Shown here in pieces: positions 45,770 to 53,429 of a stretch of 64,000 bases of DNA. The DNA comes from Cyanobium sp. CZS25K (lineage in GTDB: Bacteria; Cyanobacteriota; Cyanobacteriia; PCC-6307; Cyanobiaceae), in contig JAUCZB010000014.1 in the NCBI GenBank assembly GCA_030373325.1, positions 1 to 64,000 of the forward strand, in the 5' to 3' direction. A model generated the notes under the pieces. The model ran no database searches and was not told the DNA's origin. It saw only the letters and a program-made list of their open reading frames with translations. Every line of letters starts with the position of its first letter. The first letter of the stretch is position 1. The translations under genes and the position numbers were made by a program.

Positions 45770-48418
45770 GTGCGCGTTGTGGTGGCCGCCGGAATCCTCG
45801 GCACCGGCCTGCTGACCTGGAGCAGCTTTCACCAGACCAGCAAGGACCACGTCAACAGGGAGCTACCCACGGCCGATCTGGTCCTCACAGCCGTGCGCAG
45901 GAAACTGGGCAGCACCGAATCGGCGCTGATGGCTCTGGCCGGTCTGCGGCTGGCCTCGGGGGAGGTCACCCTTGCCGAGCTGCAACAGTTCGTCGGGTCC
46001 CTTGAGAGGGACGGCCGCTCCCTGGAGGGCATCGGCACCCTGGGCTACGCCGCGGCCGAACCCGGAAAGGCCCCGATCCGCGTGATCGCTCCGCTGGATC
46101 CCGGCAACAAACATCTGCTCGGGAGCGATCTCTGGCAACTGCTCCGGAGCCCAGCCGCCCAGGCCCTGCGCCCAGACGCCACGCCCCCCCCGCAAAGCCG
46201 GCTCCTGCCGGGACGTTCCGTTCCGGGGAAGCCGCCGTTCCTGGTGCAGACCCTCCCGTTTGGAAGCAGCACCGACACGGCCTCGGACAAGCCGGAGCCA
46301 CCAACCCTGTGGGCGTTTGCCACCCTGCCGCTTCCGGACGTCCTGCGGGCGGCCCTGAACCACCCGTTGATCCAGCTGAGGGAGCCGGTGGATCTCCAGC
46401 TGTACCTCGGCGATCGCGCCACTCCGGCCCAGCTCCTCTACGACTCCCGCAACCTCGCCCAGGACGGGGTGTTGCCCCATGCCCAGGCGCGGCCGTTCGA
46501 AAGCGGTGGCCAGCGTTGGCTGTTACTGGTGCAGGCTCCCCAGGCGGCTCCCAGCCTTCGGCTGCCTCCCTGGGTGGGGGTGCTGCTGCTTGGCCTGACG
46601 ACCACCCTCCTGGCGGCCCTGCTGACCCGCCAGTTGCTGCGGCGGAGCCAACTGGCCGAGCGGGGGGAGAGGTCCATGGAGGCGATGCGCCGCAGCTGGG
46701 AGGCCAGCCTCCAGTTGTTCGGCATCCATCGCCTGGCCTTCTCCCTGATCCGGGAGGGTGTGGTGATCACCGACAGCGACGGTTCGATCCTCTCCTGCAA
46801 CGAGGCCTATGCCGCCATCTCCGGCTATGCGGAGGAGGAGCTGGTCGGCCGCAACCCCCGCTTCATGAGCGCCGGCCATCGCTCCCCCGCGTTCTACGCA
46901 GCGCTCTGGGAACAGCTTCTCGGCAGCGGCCACTGGGAAGGGGAGGTCTTGAACCGACGGCCTTCGGGGGAGCTCTACCCCGCCTGGCTACGGATGGGTG
47001 TGGTCCGTGACGCTTCCGGAGCACCCAGCCATTTCGTGGCCGCCATGGCCGATCTCACCCGCCTGCGGGAGAAGGATCAGCAGTTGGCGGATCAGGGTTA
47101 TCACGACCCCCTCACCCAGCTCCCCAACCTGCAGAAGGCCGAACTGCACCTGGCTGAGATGTGCCAGGGGCCCCAACCGCTGGTGCTGATCTGGATCGAA
47201 CTGGACGGCATCAAGCGCATCGAGGAAAGCTTCGGCCAGGCCAAGGGGGACCGGCTGGTGCAGGTCGTTGTCGACCGGCTGGGCCGCTTCCTGGGCCCCA
47301 CGGACTTCCTGGCCAAGGTGGGGAGGAGTGAGTTCCTGATCGTGCAAACCCAGGAACCTTCTGATCCCACGGGCCTGCAGAGGGCCAGCAGGATCCTGGC
47401 CGGCATCACCGATCCGATGGGCACGACGCCGAAACTGGAACTGGCCCTTTCGGCCTGGGCCGGACTGAGCTGCTTCCCGAAGGACTCCAGGGAACCGGAA
47501 AGCCTGCTTCTGTTCGCCTCCACAGCCCTCGGGCAGGCCCGACGAAAGGGCCCGCAGTCGATCCTCCACTACTCGGCCGAGATGACGGTCAGGAGCCGGC
47601 ACCGCCTGGCGCTCGAAGCCCACCTGCAGCGGGCGGTGGAATCGGGCCAACTGGAGCTTCAGTATCAGCCCCAGGTGGACGGCCAGGGGAACCTGCTCGG
47701 CGCGGAGGCCCTGCTCCGATGGCGCAGTCCGAAATTCGGTCTCGTCTCGCCGCTGGAGTTCCTCCCCATCGCGGAAGCCAGCGACCTGATCCACAGGATC
47801 GGGGAATGGGTGCTGCAGGACGCCTGCCGTCAGTGGCAGGTGTGGTTGCAGGCCGGCTTCGATCCCGGCCGACTGGCGGTGAACCTCTCCAACCGACAGT
47901 TCCAGGATCCAAGTCAGACCGTGGCGAAGCTGGTGGAGGCGTGCCTGCGCCGCACGGGCCTTGGCGTTGCTCGGCTGGAGCTGGAGATCACCGAGAGTTG
48001 CCTGATGTCGCCCATCGGCGCGCGCGAACAGCTCCTGGAACTGGAGGCCATGGGAGTGGAACTGGCGATCGATGACTTCGGCACCGGCTTCTCTTCCCTG
48101 AGCACGATCCACACCTATCCGATCCGCAAGCTGAAGATCGATCGCTCCTTCGTAACGGGGGTTGACGTCAATCCCACCTCCCAGGCGATCGTGCGCGCCA
48201 CCCTGGCCATGGCCGTGGGACTCGGGGTGAGCACCCTGGCGGAGGGGGTGGAGCGTCCCGAGGAACTGGACTTTCTCCGCGGCTGCGGCTGTGGAGCCTT
48301 CCAGGGCTACCTGTTCAGCCGTCCCCTGGCCGCCGAGGCGTTCGAAGCTCTGCTCAGGAAGCGAACGGCTGCCGTGCCGGTGCCTGGCGGCGAACCGGCG
48401 AAGGTGCACCGGCCATGA
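45770..48418 (+). CDS. Membrane PAS-GGDEF-EAL c-di-GMP protein (likely phosphodiesterase)
   Basis: 882 residues: one TM helix at the N-terminus, a periplasmic sensor of about 210 residues, a second TM (WVGVLLLGLTTTLLAALLTR), a PAS domain (GVVITDSDGSILSCNEAYAA), a GGDEF domain and an EAL domain. The GGDEF signature is degraded to VGRSEF, so cyclase activity is unlikely. EAL residues look intact: GAEALLRWRSP, NLSNRQFQDP, ELEITES, DDFGTGFSSL, KIDRSFV, TLAEGVE. The GTG at 45770 has a good site (GGAG, seven-base spacing); the open frame upstream overlaps the divergent binding-protein gene. It overlaps the next GGDEF gene by ATGA. Confidence 0.88.
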   Translation: MRVVVAAGILGTGLLTWSSFHQTSKDHVNRELPTADLVLTAVRRKLGSTESALMALAGLRLASGEVTLAELQQFVGSLERDGRSLEGIGTLGYAAAEPGKAPIRVIAPLDPGNKHLLGSDLWQLLRSPAAQALRPDATPPPQSRLLPGRSVPGKPPFLVQTLPFGSSTDTASDKPEPPTLWAFATLPLPDVLRAALNHPLIQLREPVDLQLYLGDRATPAQLLYDSRNLAQDGVLPHAQARPFESGGQRWLLLVQAPQAAPSLRLPPWVGVLLLGLTTTLLAALLTRQLLRRSQLAERGERSMEAMRRSWEASLQLFGIHRLAFSLIREGVVITDSDGSILSCNEAYAAISGYAEEELVGRNPRFMSAGHRSPAFYAALWEQLLGSGHWEGEVLNRRPSGELYPAWLRMGVVRDASGAPSHFVAAMADLTRLREKDQQLADQGYHDPLTQLPNLQKAELHLAEMCQGPQPLVLIWIELDGIKRIEESFGQAKGDRLVQVVVDRLGRFLGPTDFLAKVGRSEFLIVQTQEPSDPTGLQRASRILAGITDPMGTTPKLELALSAWAGLSCFPKDSREPESLLLFASTALGQARRKGPQSILHYSAEMTVRSRHRLALEAHLQRAVESGQLELQYQPQVDGQGNLLGAEALLRWRSPKFGLVSPLEFLPIAEASDLIHRIGEWVLQDACRQWQVWLQAGFDPGRLAVNLSNRQFQDPSQTVAKLVEACLRRTGLGVARLELEITESCLMSPIGAREQLLELEAMGVELAIDDFGTGFSSLSTIHTYPIRKLKIDRSFVTGVDVNPTSQAIVRATLAMAVGLGVSTLAEGVERPEELDFLRGCGCGAFQGYLFSRPLAAEAFEALLRKRTAAVPVPGGEPAKVHRP

Positions 48419-50196
48419 GCCCCCCCATCCGACTCCCCCGGGGCCTGTCAACCTCTCGCCAGGGTCTTCTCCTCGCCCTGCTGGCCGGCCTGGCCGTCCT
48501 CGGCAACGTCGTCGCGGTGCCCCTGTTCTTCAGCATTCAGATCCTGCTCGGATCGATCGCCTCCACCCTCACCCTGCTTTGGCTGCGGGGCTGGTGGAGC
48601 GTGGCGATCGCCAGCCTGGCAAGCCTCTACACCTGGAAGCTCTGGGGCCATCCCTGGGCCATCGTGATCTTCAGCGCCGAGGCCCTCTGGCTGGCGGTGT
48701 TCGTGAATCGCTTCAACGGCCCGCCGGAGAACGACGTCAACGGCCGCATCATCGTTGCCGACATCGTCTACTGGCTTCTGGTCGGGGCCCCGCTGGTGTT
48801 CTTCCTGTACCGCGGTGTGCTTCACATTGACCTGACCAACGTGGCCGTGTCGGCTGCCAAGCAAGCGGTCAACGGCATGACCAACACGGTCTTGGCCTTC
48901 CTCCTGTTCGTGCTGCTGCAGGTGTGGCGCAACAGCAGAAACAGGGGGCTGTTGCCCCTGCGGGGCATCGTCTTTTCCCTGGTGCTGGCGTCGATCACCT
49001 TGCCGTCGCTGATGCTCACCCTTTTCACGGGCCACCAGCTGCAGACCACCACCCAGCAAGGGGTTCTGGAGAAACTGCGAACCGTCGCCGAGACCGCCGT
49101 GTGGATCGATCGCCGGGATTCCGGTCCGCCATCCCGTGGACTTCCGGCCAGCCCCGGCACAGCGGCTTTCCGTCTCACCGACCGCGATGGCAACGCGATC
49201 AGCTCCAATCCCGATCTGTTCCTGCGCCTCCAGAAGGATTTCCTTCCCGCCCGGCAGCCTGAGATCCGGGTGAACGGGCTGCAGATGCTGGTTCCCAGGG
49301 GTCAGCGTCCTGCCCTCCGGGTCTGGGTCAACGGGTACTGGAGCACCACCATCACCTTGAGGGGCCAGACGGTGGTGGTCGTGCAACCGGCCCGGCCCGT
49401 GGTGCTCCAGCTGCAGGCCCAGAGTGCCTCCATTCTCACCACCCTGATCTGGCTGATCCTGTTGGGGGCCCTGCTCAGCGAGCTGGTGGCCACCCTGATG
49501 GAGAGGCAGCTTCGCCCCCTCCACCTGCCGCTGACTGAAGCCAGCGAGCCGCCTGCCCTCTCGGGCCGTGGCACTGTCATCGCCGAGATCCAGGGCACGG
49601 TGAACCTCCTGCAACAACACATGCAGGAAGAAGCTCTCCTGCGCCGGAACATTGCTGCCATCAGCAAGCGACTCGAGCAGTGCAGTGAGCAACAACGATG
49701 CCTCCTGAGAACCGATCCCCTGACCGGTGCAAGCAACCGCTCCGAGCTGCTCAGCAGCCTGCAACGGATCACCGAGCGGGCCTATGCCTTTTCCGTCCCG
49801 CTGTCATCCCTGGCCTTCGCGGTGCAGGGTCTGCGGCAGATCAATAGCCTCCATGGCAGGCAGAAGGGGGACGAGGTCCTGCGGCAGTTGATCGCCGATG
49901 TGAAGCAGCTGCTTCATCCCAACGACGAACTGTTTCGCATCGGGGGCAGTGAGTTCCTGATGCTTCTCTGGGATCAGCCGCTCGAAGCGGCCCGCACCAC
50001 GGCCGAGCAGGTCCGCAGGGCCGTCAACGAAACAGCACTGCCGCCGGGAGATGAAGCCTGCCCGAGGCTGGAGATCAACGCAGGGCTGAGCCTTCTGGGT
50101 GGCTCAGATCCCACCGGGCAGACCATGCTAGCCAGGGTGGAACTGGCGTTGATCCAATCCAGGGACCTGGGAGCCCATCAGGTGGTGGTGCGCTGA
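48415..50196 (+). CDS. Multi-pass membrane GGDEF-domain protein
   Basis: 593 residues: about seven TM helices in the first 200 residues (a MASE-like sensor), a periplasmic loop (residues about 210-330), another TM (ASILTTLIWLILLGALLSEL), a helical linker and a GGDEF domain. The domain retains RTDPLTGASNR, but the active-site loop reads RIGGSEFLML, GGSEF instead of GGDEF/GGEEF, so catalysis may be weak or absent. It is coupled to the EAL gene (ATGA). Its last 19 bases overlap the convergent hoxE. Together with the solute-binding protein it forms an apparent ligand-sensing c-di-GMP module. Confidence 0.87.
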   Translation: MSPPIRLPRGLSTSRQGLLLALLAGLAVLGNVVAVPLFFSIQILLGSIASTLTLLWLRGWWSVAIASLASLYTWKLWGHPWAIVIFSAEALWLAVFVNRFNGPPENDVNGRIIVADIVYWLLVGAPLVFFLYRGVLHIDLTNVAVSAAKQAVNGMTNTVLAFLLFVLLQVWRNSRNRGLLPLRGIVFSLVLASITLPSLMLTLFTGHQLQTTTQQGVLEKLRTVAETAVWIDRRDSGPPSRGLPASPGTAAFRLTDRDGNAISSNPDLFLRLQKDFLPARQPEIRVNGLQMLVPRGQRPALRVWVNGYWSTTITLRGQTVVVVQPARPVVLQLQAQSASILTTLIWLILLGALLSELVATLMERQLRPLHLPLTEASEPPALSGRGTVIAEIQGTVNLLQQHMQEEALLRRNIAAISKRLEQCSEQQRCLLRTDPLTGASNRSELLSSLQRITERAYAFSVPLSSLAFAVQGLRQINSLHGRQKGDEVLRQLIADVKQLLHPNDELFRIGGSEFLMLLWDQPLEAARTTAEQVRRAVNETALPPGDEACPRLEINAGLSLLGGSDPTGQTMLARVELALIQSRDLGAHQVVVR

Positions 50197-50681
50197 GGCA
50201 TGCCGGTGTCCTCCAACCGGGCCTCCAGTTCCTCCGGCTGGTCCACGGGCAGCCGCGTCACCAGCACCCCGTCCACCACCAGCACCGGCGCCTGCCCGCA
50301 GGCCCCCAGGCAGCTGACGTGCTGCAGAGCCCAGACCCCATCCCCGGCCGGATCGTCGAGGCGCACCCCCAGCCGCTTCTCGATGCGGGCCGCCACCTCC
50401 CCCCCTCCTTTCACGTAGCAGGCGGTGCCGAGGCACACGGCACAGCGATGGGCGGTGGGGGGCTCGAGCCGGAACAGATGGTAAAAACTCGCCACGCCAT
50501 AGACGCGGCTGAGCGGCAACCGCATCCCGACGGCCACGACCCGCAGGGACTCCGGCGACAGATAGCCGTGGATCTCCTGCACCTGATGCAGCACTTCGAT
50601 CAGTGCGTCGGCGCGGGCCCCATGGCGACGGATCACCTGGGCAATGCGCGGATCTTCGATGGCGGCGGCCGGGGTGGTCAT
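50178..50681 (-). CDS. hoxE: Bidirectional hydrogenase subunit HoxE
   Basis: 167 residues homologous to complex I NuoE, with a thioredoxin-like [2Fe-2S] fold: CAVCLGTACYVKGGGEV and SCLGACGQAPVLVVDG supply four Cys. LHQVQEIHGYLSPESLRVVA and RVYGVASFYHLFRL are family signatures. HoxE links HoxFU and may couple to ferredoxin or the thylakoid. It is separated from hoxF by the binding-protein and two c-di-GMP genes on 5.6 kb, unlike the usual hoxEF pair. A good ribosome site (AAGGAGG) lies about 20 bases before the ATG, somewhat distant. Confidence 0.95.
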   Translation of the reverse strand: MTTPAAAIEDPRIAQVIRRHGARADALIEVLHQVQEIHGYLSPESLRVVAVGMRLPLSRVYGVASFYHLFRLEPPTAHRCAVCLGTACYVKGGGEVAARIEKRLGVRLDDPAGDGVWALQHVSCLGACGQAPVLVVDGVLVTRLPVDQPEELEARLEDTGMPQRTTT

Positions 50682-50701
50682 GCCGAAGTTCTCCCACGCC
50701 T

Positions 50702-50713
50702 CCTTGCTAGCCA
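50702..50713 (-). promoter_or_regulatory. 12-bp element shared with the hoxF upstream region (hoxE copy)
   Basis: TGGCTAGCAAGG on the minus strand, 20 bases before the hoxE ATG and identical to the sequence before hoxF. In this copy it runs into AAGGAGG. Confidence 0.4.
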
Positions 50714-50744
50714 CGGCCGGGGCCATGGACAGCCCAGCGCAGAA

Positions 50745-50768
50745 AAGGACCGGACATAAGGACCGGAC
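50745..50768. repeat. Two 11-bp direct repeats in the hoxE / small-peptide intergenic region
   Basis: aaggaccggac occurs at 50745-50755 and 50758-50768, a 13-base period, between the divergent starts of hoxE and the 43-residue peptide. It could be an activator site for either gene. Confidence 0.6.
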
Positions 50769-50800
50769 CTACAATCATTGACACTTCGGGCACCCCCGCC

Positions 50801-50932
50801 ATGACCCCGCTGTTTCAGGCGGCTTTCCTGAGCCTTGCTCTGCTGTTCACCTCCGGAGCCCTGGCCTGCGAAAAGCACCTCAACGGCCACCAGAACAGCA
50901 CCGACAGCAACGCCCAGGATTTCGGCAGATAA
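50801..50932 (+). CDS. Small secreted peptide of unknown function
   Basis: 43 residues: a classic Sec signal (MTPLFQAAFLSLALLFTSG, then ALA) with predicted cleavage after Ala-Leu-Ala, leaving a polar 20-residue product beginning CEKHLNGHQNST. It is divergent from hoxE. No homologue is recognised. Support comes from the signal sequence and a 13-base-period repeat upstream; there is no strong ribosome site, so translation is moderately likely. Confidence 0.5.
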   Translation: MTPLFQAAFLSLALLFTSGALACEKHLNGHQNSTDSNAQDFGR

Positions 50933-51195
50933 CGCGATTCACCACCAACACGGTGGCTGAGCGGCTTCACACCGATCCGTCGCATGCGTTGGTCTAATCA
51001 GGTTGATTCCTTGCCAACTTGGCTATCCACCAAGTCCCCATCCACCAAGGTTCGTTATCTCGGCTGCCGCTCTGATCGGCCTTTTTCTGCATGATCTGGC
51101 CCTGACCAGCCGCCTGAGGGTCAGCCTGTTTCCGTCCTCATGGGCTTTCGAACAGCCTGAGCATCTGGGCAAGGCCGGGCAGTTGGCGATGGCCC
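50933..51195. other. Gene-free stretch with a 10-bp direct repeat
   Basis: 263 bases without a supported gene. It contains cacc-aacac-ggtg (near 50940-50953), a small hairpin after the secreted-peptide gene, and atccaccaag twice (51025-51034 and 51040-51049). A 103-residue open frame starting at 51003 has no family resemblance and crosses the Nif11-like gene on the other strand. Confidence 0.5.
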
Positions 51196-51432
51196 TCAGC
51201 CACGCCAGGTGGGAAGACCCCCGTGGGCCAGGGTGCCGCGCTGGCGCCAGAGCGATGCCGGACTCACCTCAATGCCGTAACGGTGGGCCAGGTCGGCCGC
51301 CGCCTGGGGCGTAGGGGACGTACGGAAGGCTTTGGCGAACTCGGGATCGGTGAGGGCCAGTTCCTTCACACCATGCAGAGCCTGGGTGGCGTTTGGATAG
51401 GCATTGGCACGGGACATGTTGCAGGTCGCCAT
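51196..51432 (-). CDS. Nif11-like small protein ending in a GG motif and TWRG
   Basis: 78 residues. After a short polar start it reads ALHGVKELALTDPEFAKAFR, then SPTPQAAADLAHRYGIEVS, which resembles the Nif11 fold (short helices, DPE, a GIEVS turn). The C-terminus is TLAHGG followed by LPTWRG, i.e. a double glycine with only six residues after it. The ribosome site is excellent (AGGAGGAG, five-base spacing to the ATG), so it is clearly translated. Nif11 leaders in cyanobacteria precede lanthipeptides, but the post-GG part here is tiny and no modification enzyme or transporter is near, so a stand-alone role is as likely. Confidence 0.7.
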   Translation of the reverse strand: MATCNMSRANAYPNATQALHGVKELALTDPEFAKAFRTSPTPQAAADLAHRYGIEVSPASLWRQRGTLAHGGLPTWRG

Positions 51433-51549
51433 GGGATCTCCTCCTCTTTTCCTTTCACTCTAGTCAGCGAAAATTCAGTCAGAGGAAATCTCCAGCACGC
51501 TGAGTGAAAACACCCATCTGCATGACTCACGTGTGCTTCTCCAGTCCCT

Positions 51550-51654
51550 TCACGGTGTCAGAAACAGGCTGAGATCGATGCCGGAGGAGATACCGGCCGA
51601 CGTCCAGATGGCTCCGGATCGGGTGAAATGCTTCTCCACCACCTCCACGTCGCC
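51550..51654 (-). pseudogene. 3' remnant of a DJ-1/PfpI-family gene
   Basis: The reverse strand encodes GDVEVVEKHFTRSGAIWTSA followed by GISSGIDLSLFLTP and a stop. This matches the C-terminal block of DJ-1/PfpI (ThiJ/InhA-like) proteins, where a conserved T-S-x-G-x-S-x-G-I-D segment occurs. The upstream two thirds of such a gene are absent; the frame continues into unrelated sequence. It is therefore a fossil. Confidence 0.6.
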
Positions 51655-51727
51655 GCAAGCCCCTGGGAAGGTTGCACTCTTCCACCGCTGCCGCAGCCAG
51701 GATCGGGTGGCAGGGCAGGAGATGGCG

Positions 51728-52444
51728 ATGGGACCGGCAGAACCATGGCTCCGGCGCTGGCGGCAGGGGCTGCTGGCCATGGTCCTGGCGGCCCTGCTGA
51801 GCCTGCTGCCGACCGGGCCCCCTGGAAGTGGAGCCAGCGCCCTGGCCGCGCCGCCGGCTGCGGCGGGGGAGCTGCAGGTGTTCGTGCGCGAGGGCTGTCC
51901 CCACTGCGCCGCCGCCAAGGCCTTCCTGCCCCGGCTGCAGCAGCAGCGGCCGGATCTGCGGGTGCGCCTGCGCGATGTGGGCAGCGATCCGCTGGCCCGT
52001 GAGGAACTGCTGCGCGTCTCGCAGCGGGCGGGGGTGCAGGCTGCCGGGGTGCCCACCTTCTTGTACCAAGGCCGGGTGCTGGTGGGCTTCGATGACGCCG
52101 CCGGCCGCGGCCGGGAGCTGCTCGCCCTGCTCGAGGCTCCGCAGAAGGACGGAGCCGGCGGTGGCGGGGCCAGCGCCGAACAGCTCAACCTCGGACCCCT
52201 CGGAAGCCTCAGTGCCGCCGGGGGCGGGGTTGCTGCTGAGGCCGGGGTGGTTGATGTGAAACCCGGCCGCAGCCAGCGGGCCGGCGGCTCGCCCCAGCAG
52301 CGCCCGCTCGCAGGCGGCCACGCAGGGCGCCAGGCTCAGCCCCACCCCGATCGGCACCACGCAGAGGTCGACGATCACCTTCATGAACGGATGCGGTTCG
52401 GGGCCCCGATCTTCGGATGGCCTGGAGTCCAGGTGAAGCGGTGA
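51728..52444 (+). CDS. Thioredoxin/glutaredoxin-like secreted protein, apparently 3'-truncated
   Basis: Signal peptide (residues about 1-40), then a redox domain with ELQVFVREGCPHCAAAKAFL (C-x-x-C as CPHC), GVQAAGVPTFLYQGRVLVG and a cis-Pro. ATG at 51728 has AGGAG six bases upstream. From about residue 165 (after LNLGPLGSLSA) the protein turns into Arg/Gln/His-rich sequence that looks like an antisense read. In cyanobacterial relatives I recall, this redox domain is followed by a linker and a multi-TM domain. That half is missing and the frame instead crosses a reversed gene fragment. The first domain may still be made; the tail is probably artefactual. Confidence 0.65.
   Translation: MGPAEPWLRRWRQGLLAMVLAALLSLLPTGPPGSGASALAAPPAAAGELQVFVREGCPHCAAAKAFLPRLQQQRPDLRVRLRDVGSDPLAREELLRVSQRAGVQAAGVPTFLYQGRVLVGFDDAAGRGRELLALLEAPQKDGAGGGGASAEQLNLGPLGSLSAAGGGVAAEAGVVDVKPGRSQRAGGSPQQRPLAGGHAGRQAQPHPDRHHAEVDDHLHERMRFGAPIFGWPGVQVKR
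52295..52384 (-). pseudogene. 5' fragment of an MTH1187/YkoF-type thiamine-binding-like gene
   Basis: From the ATG at 52384 the reverse strand reads MKVIVDLCVVPIGVGLSLAP then CVAACERALL, the N-terminal strand and helix of the MTH1187 (DUF77) family. After 30 residues the similarity stops and no frame restores the expected continuation (a Y/H-GTN-E-G-type segment). The remaining two thirds are missing. It faces the truncated thioredoxin-like gene, so one deletion could have removed the 3' ends of both. Confidence 0.6.
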
Positions 52445-52456
52445 GGCCCCGGGCCC

Positions 52457-52888
52457 TCAGCGCCCCAGCGGTGTGGTGAGCTGCTTCAGCAGGGTCTGGT
52501 TGAGGGCGTTTTCGCAGCGGAACCAGACGATCGGCAGCAGCGTGCCCCCCTCGGCCCTGGCCGCCACCCACTCACAGGCCCGCCGGCGGCTGGCGCGCCA
52601 GGGCTCCAGCGTCGCGGCGTCCATGAGCGCAAGCAGGCGCTGATCGGCCTGGTTCCTCTGGCGCCAGAGGCAGGCCACGATCTGCTGGGTGTTGCCGTCG
52701 CAGTCGGGCTGGAAGGGGAAGGCCTTCAGACCCCGGATGGATTGCGCGAGGGTTTCCGGGGGTGGCGGTAGGGATGAGGTTGGCGGTGAGGCCGCCAGGG
52801 CGGGAGCGGCAAGGAGCGTGGCCGCGGCCATGACAGGCGCCAGCAGGCACGAACGAAGGGCCATGGAGCACGGGCGCATGGGGAACAT
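52457..52888 (-). CDS. Secreted small protein, LprI/DUF1311-like
   Basis: 143 residues: a signal peptide (MALRSCLLAPVMAAATLLAA, cut near ALAA), a Pro/Ser spacer, then a helical Cys-containing domain: DCDGNTQQIVACLWRQRNQA, RASRRRACEWVAARAEGG, VWFRCENALNQTLLKQL. The four Cys and repeated helices are reminiscent of the DUF1311/LprI family, but the match is by eye. Starts at 52888, 52879 and 52864 are all in frame; all keep the signal. Confidence 0.6.
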   Translation of the reverse strand: MFPMRPCSMALRSCLLAPVMAAATLLAAPALAASPPTSSLPPPPETLAQSIRGLKAFPFQPDCDGNTQQIVACLWRQRNQADQRLLALMDAATLEPWRASRRRACEWVAARAEGGTLLPIVWFRCENALNQTLLKQLTTPLGR

Positions 52889-53429
52889 CCCGGGGACAGA
52901 AGGCGACGGACCCACGGAAGGCGAATCTGGAGCCTTCACGGCCTTCAGGCCAGGGATCCCGGCTGATCCCAGCGATCCCACCGCCCATGGCCTGGCCCGC
53001 AGGATCGGCCTCAACACCGGGGTTTGTCTCAGCGACGGACTCACGGCCCTGAAGACCTGCTGGCCCTGAAGACCTGCTGGCCCTGCAGACCGGTGGGCCG
53101 GGACGGAGGGGGAGCCTGCACGGGAAAACGAGAACCGTCGGCGTCGCGCCGGCGTCCCTGGGCCATCACCAGGCACCAATGCTGAACAACAGCTGAATCA
53201 GGGCAAACCCTGCCAGGCAGGTGGCGGCCAGCAGCGGGGTGACATGGAGCAAGTTCGGACGTCCGCGGTGGTTTCGGTCTAACCGGAGGCTTGGGGCGAC
53301 ACAAGCCGAGACGCCGCCACGTGTGGAGAGCCACAGACACAGTCAGAGATGAACTTTTGCTTTGCGCAGGAGAATCCTGAGCGTGCCATCCAGCCCAGCC
53401 GGCCCACGACCGGGACGCTCTGCTGCGGA
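52889..53429. other. Gene-poor stretch with a 17-bp tandem repeat
   Basis: 541 bases with no gene I can support. At 53045-53095 a 17-base unit (ggccctgaagacctgct) is present twice exactly and a third time with changes. Near the right end lies AT-richer sequence (53335-53380) downstream of the tRNA. Confidence 0.6.

Noticed and set aside
51025-51049. The two atccaccaag copies as DnaA boxes
   Set aside because: They differ from TTATCCACA at key positions and are only two; a chance direct repeat is as likely.
51003-51314. 103-residue plus-strand ORF
   Set aside because: TTG start, no ribosome site, no resemblance, and it crosses the better-supported Nif11-like gene.
53166-53252. 28-residue hydrophobic minus-strand frame (HVTPLLAATCLAGFALIQLL...), possibly a tiny membrane subunit
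   Set aside because: Needs a TTG start without a ribosome site and matches no small photosynthetic subunit I know. Worth a homology check only.
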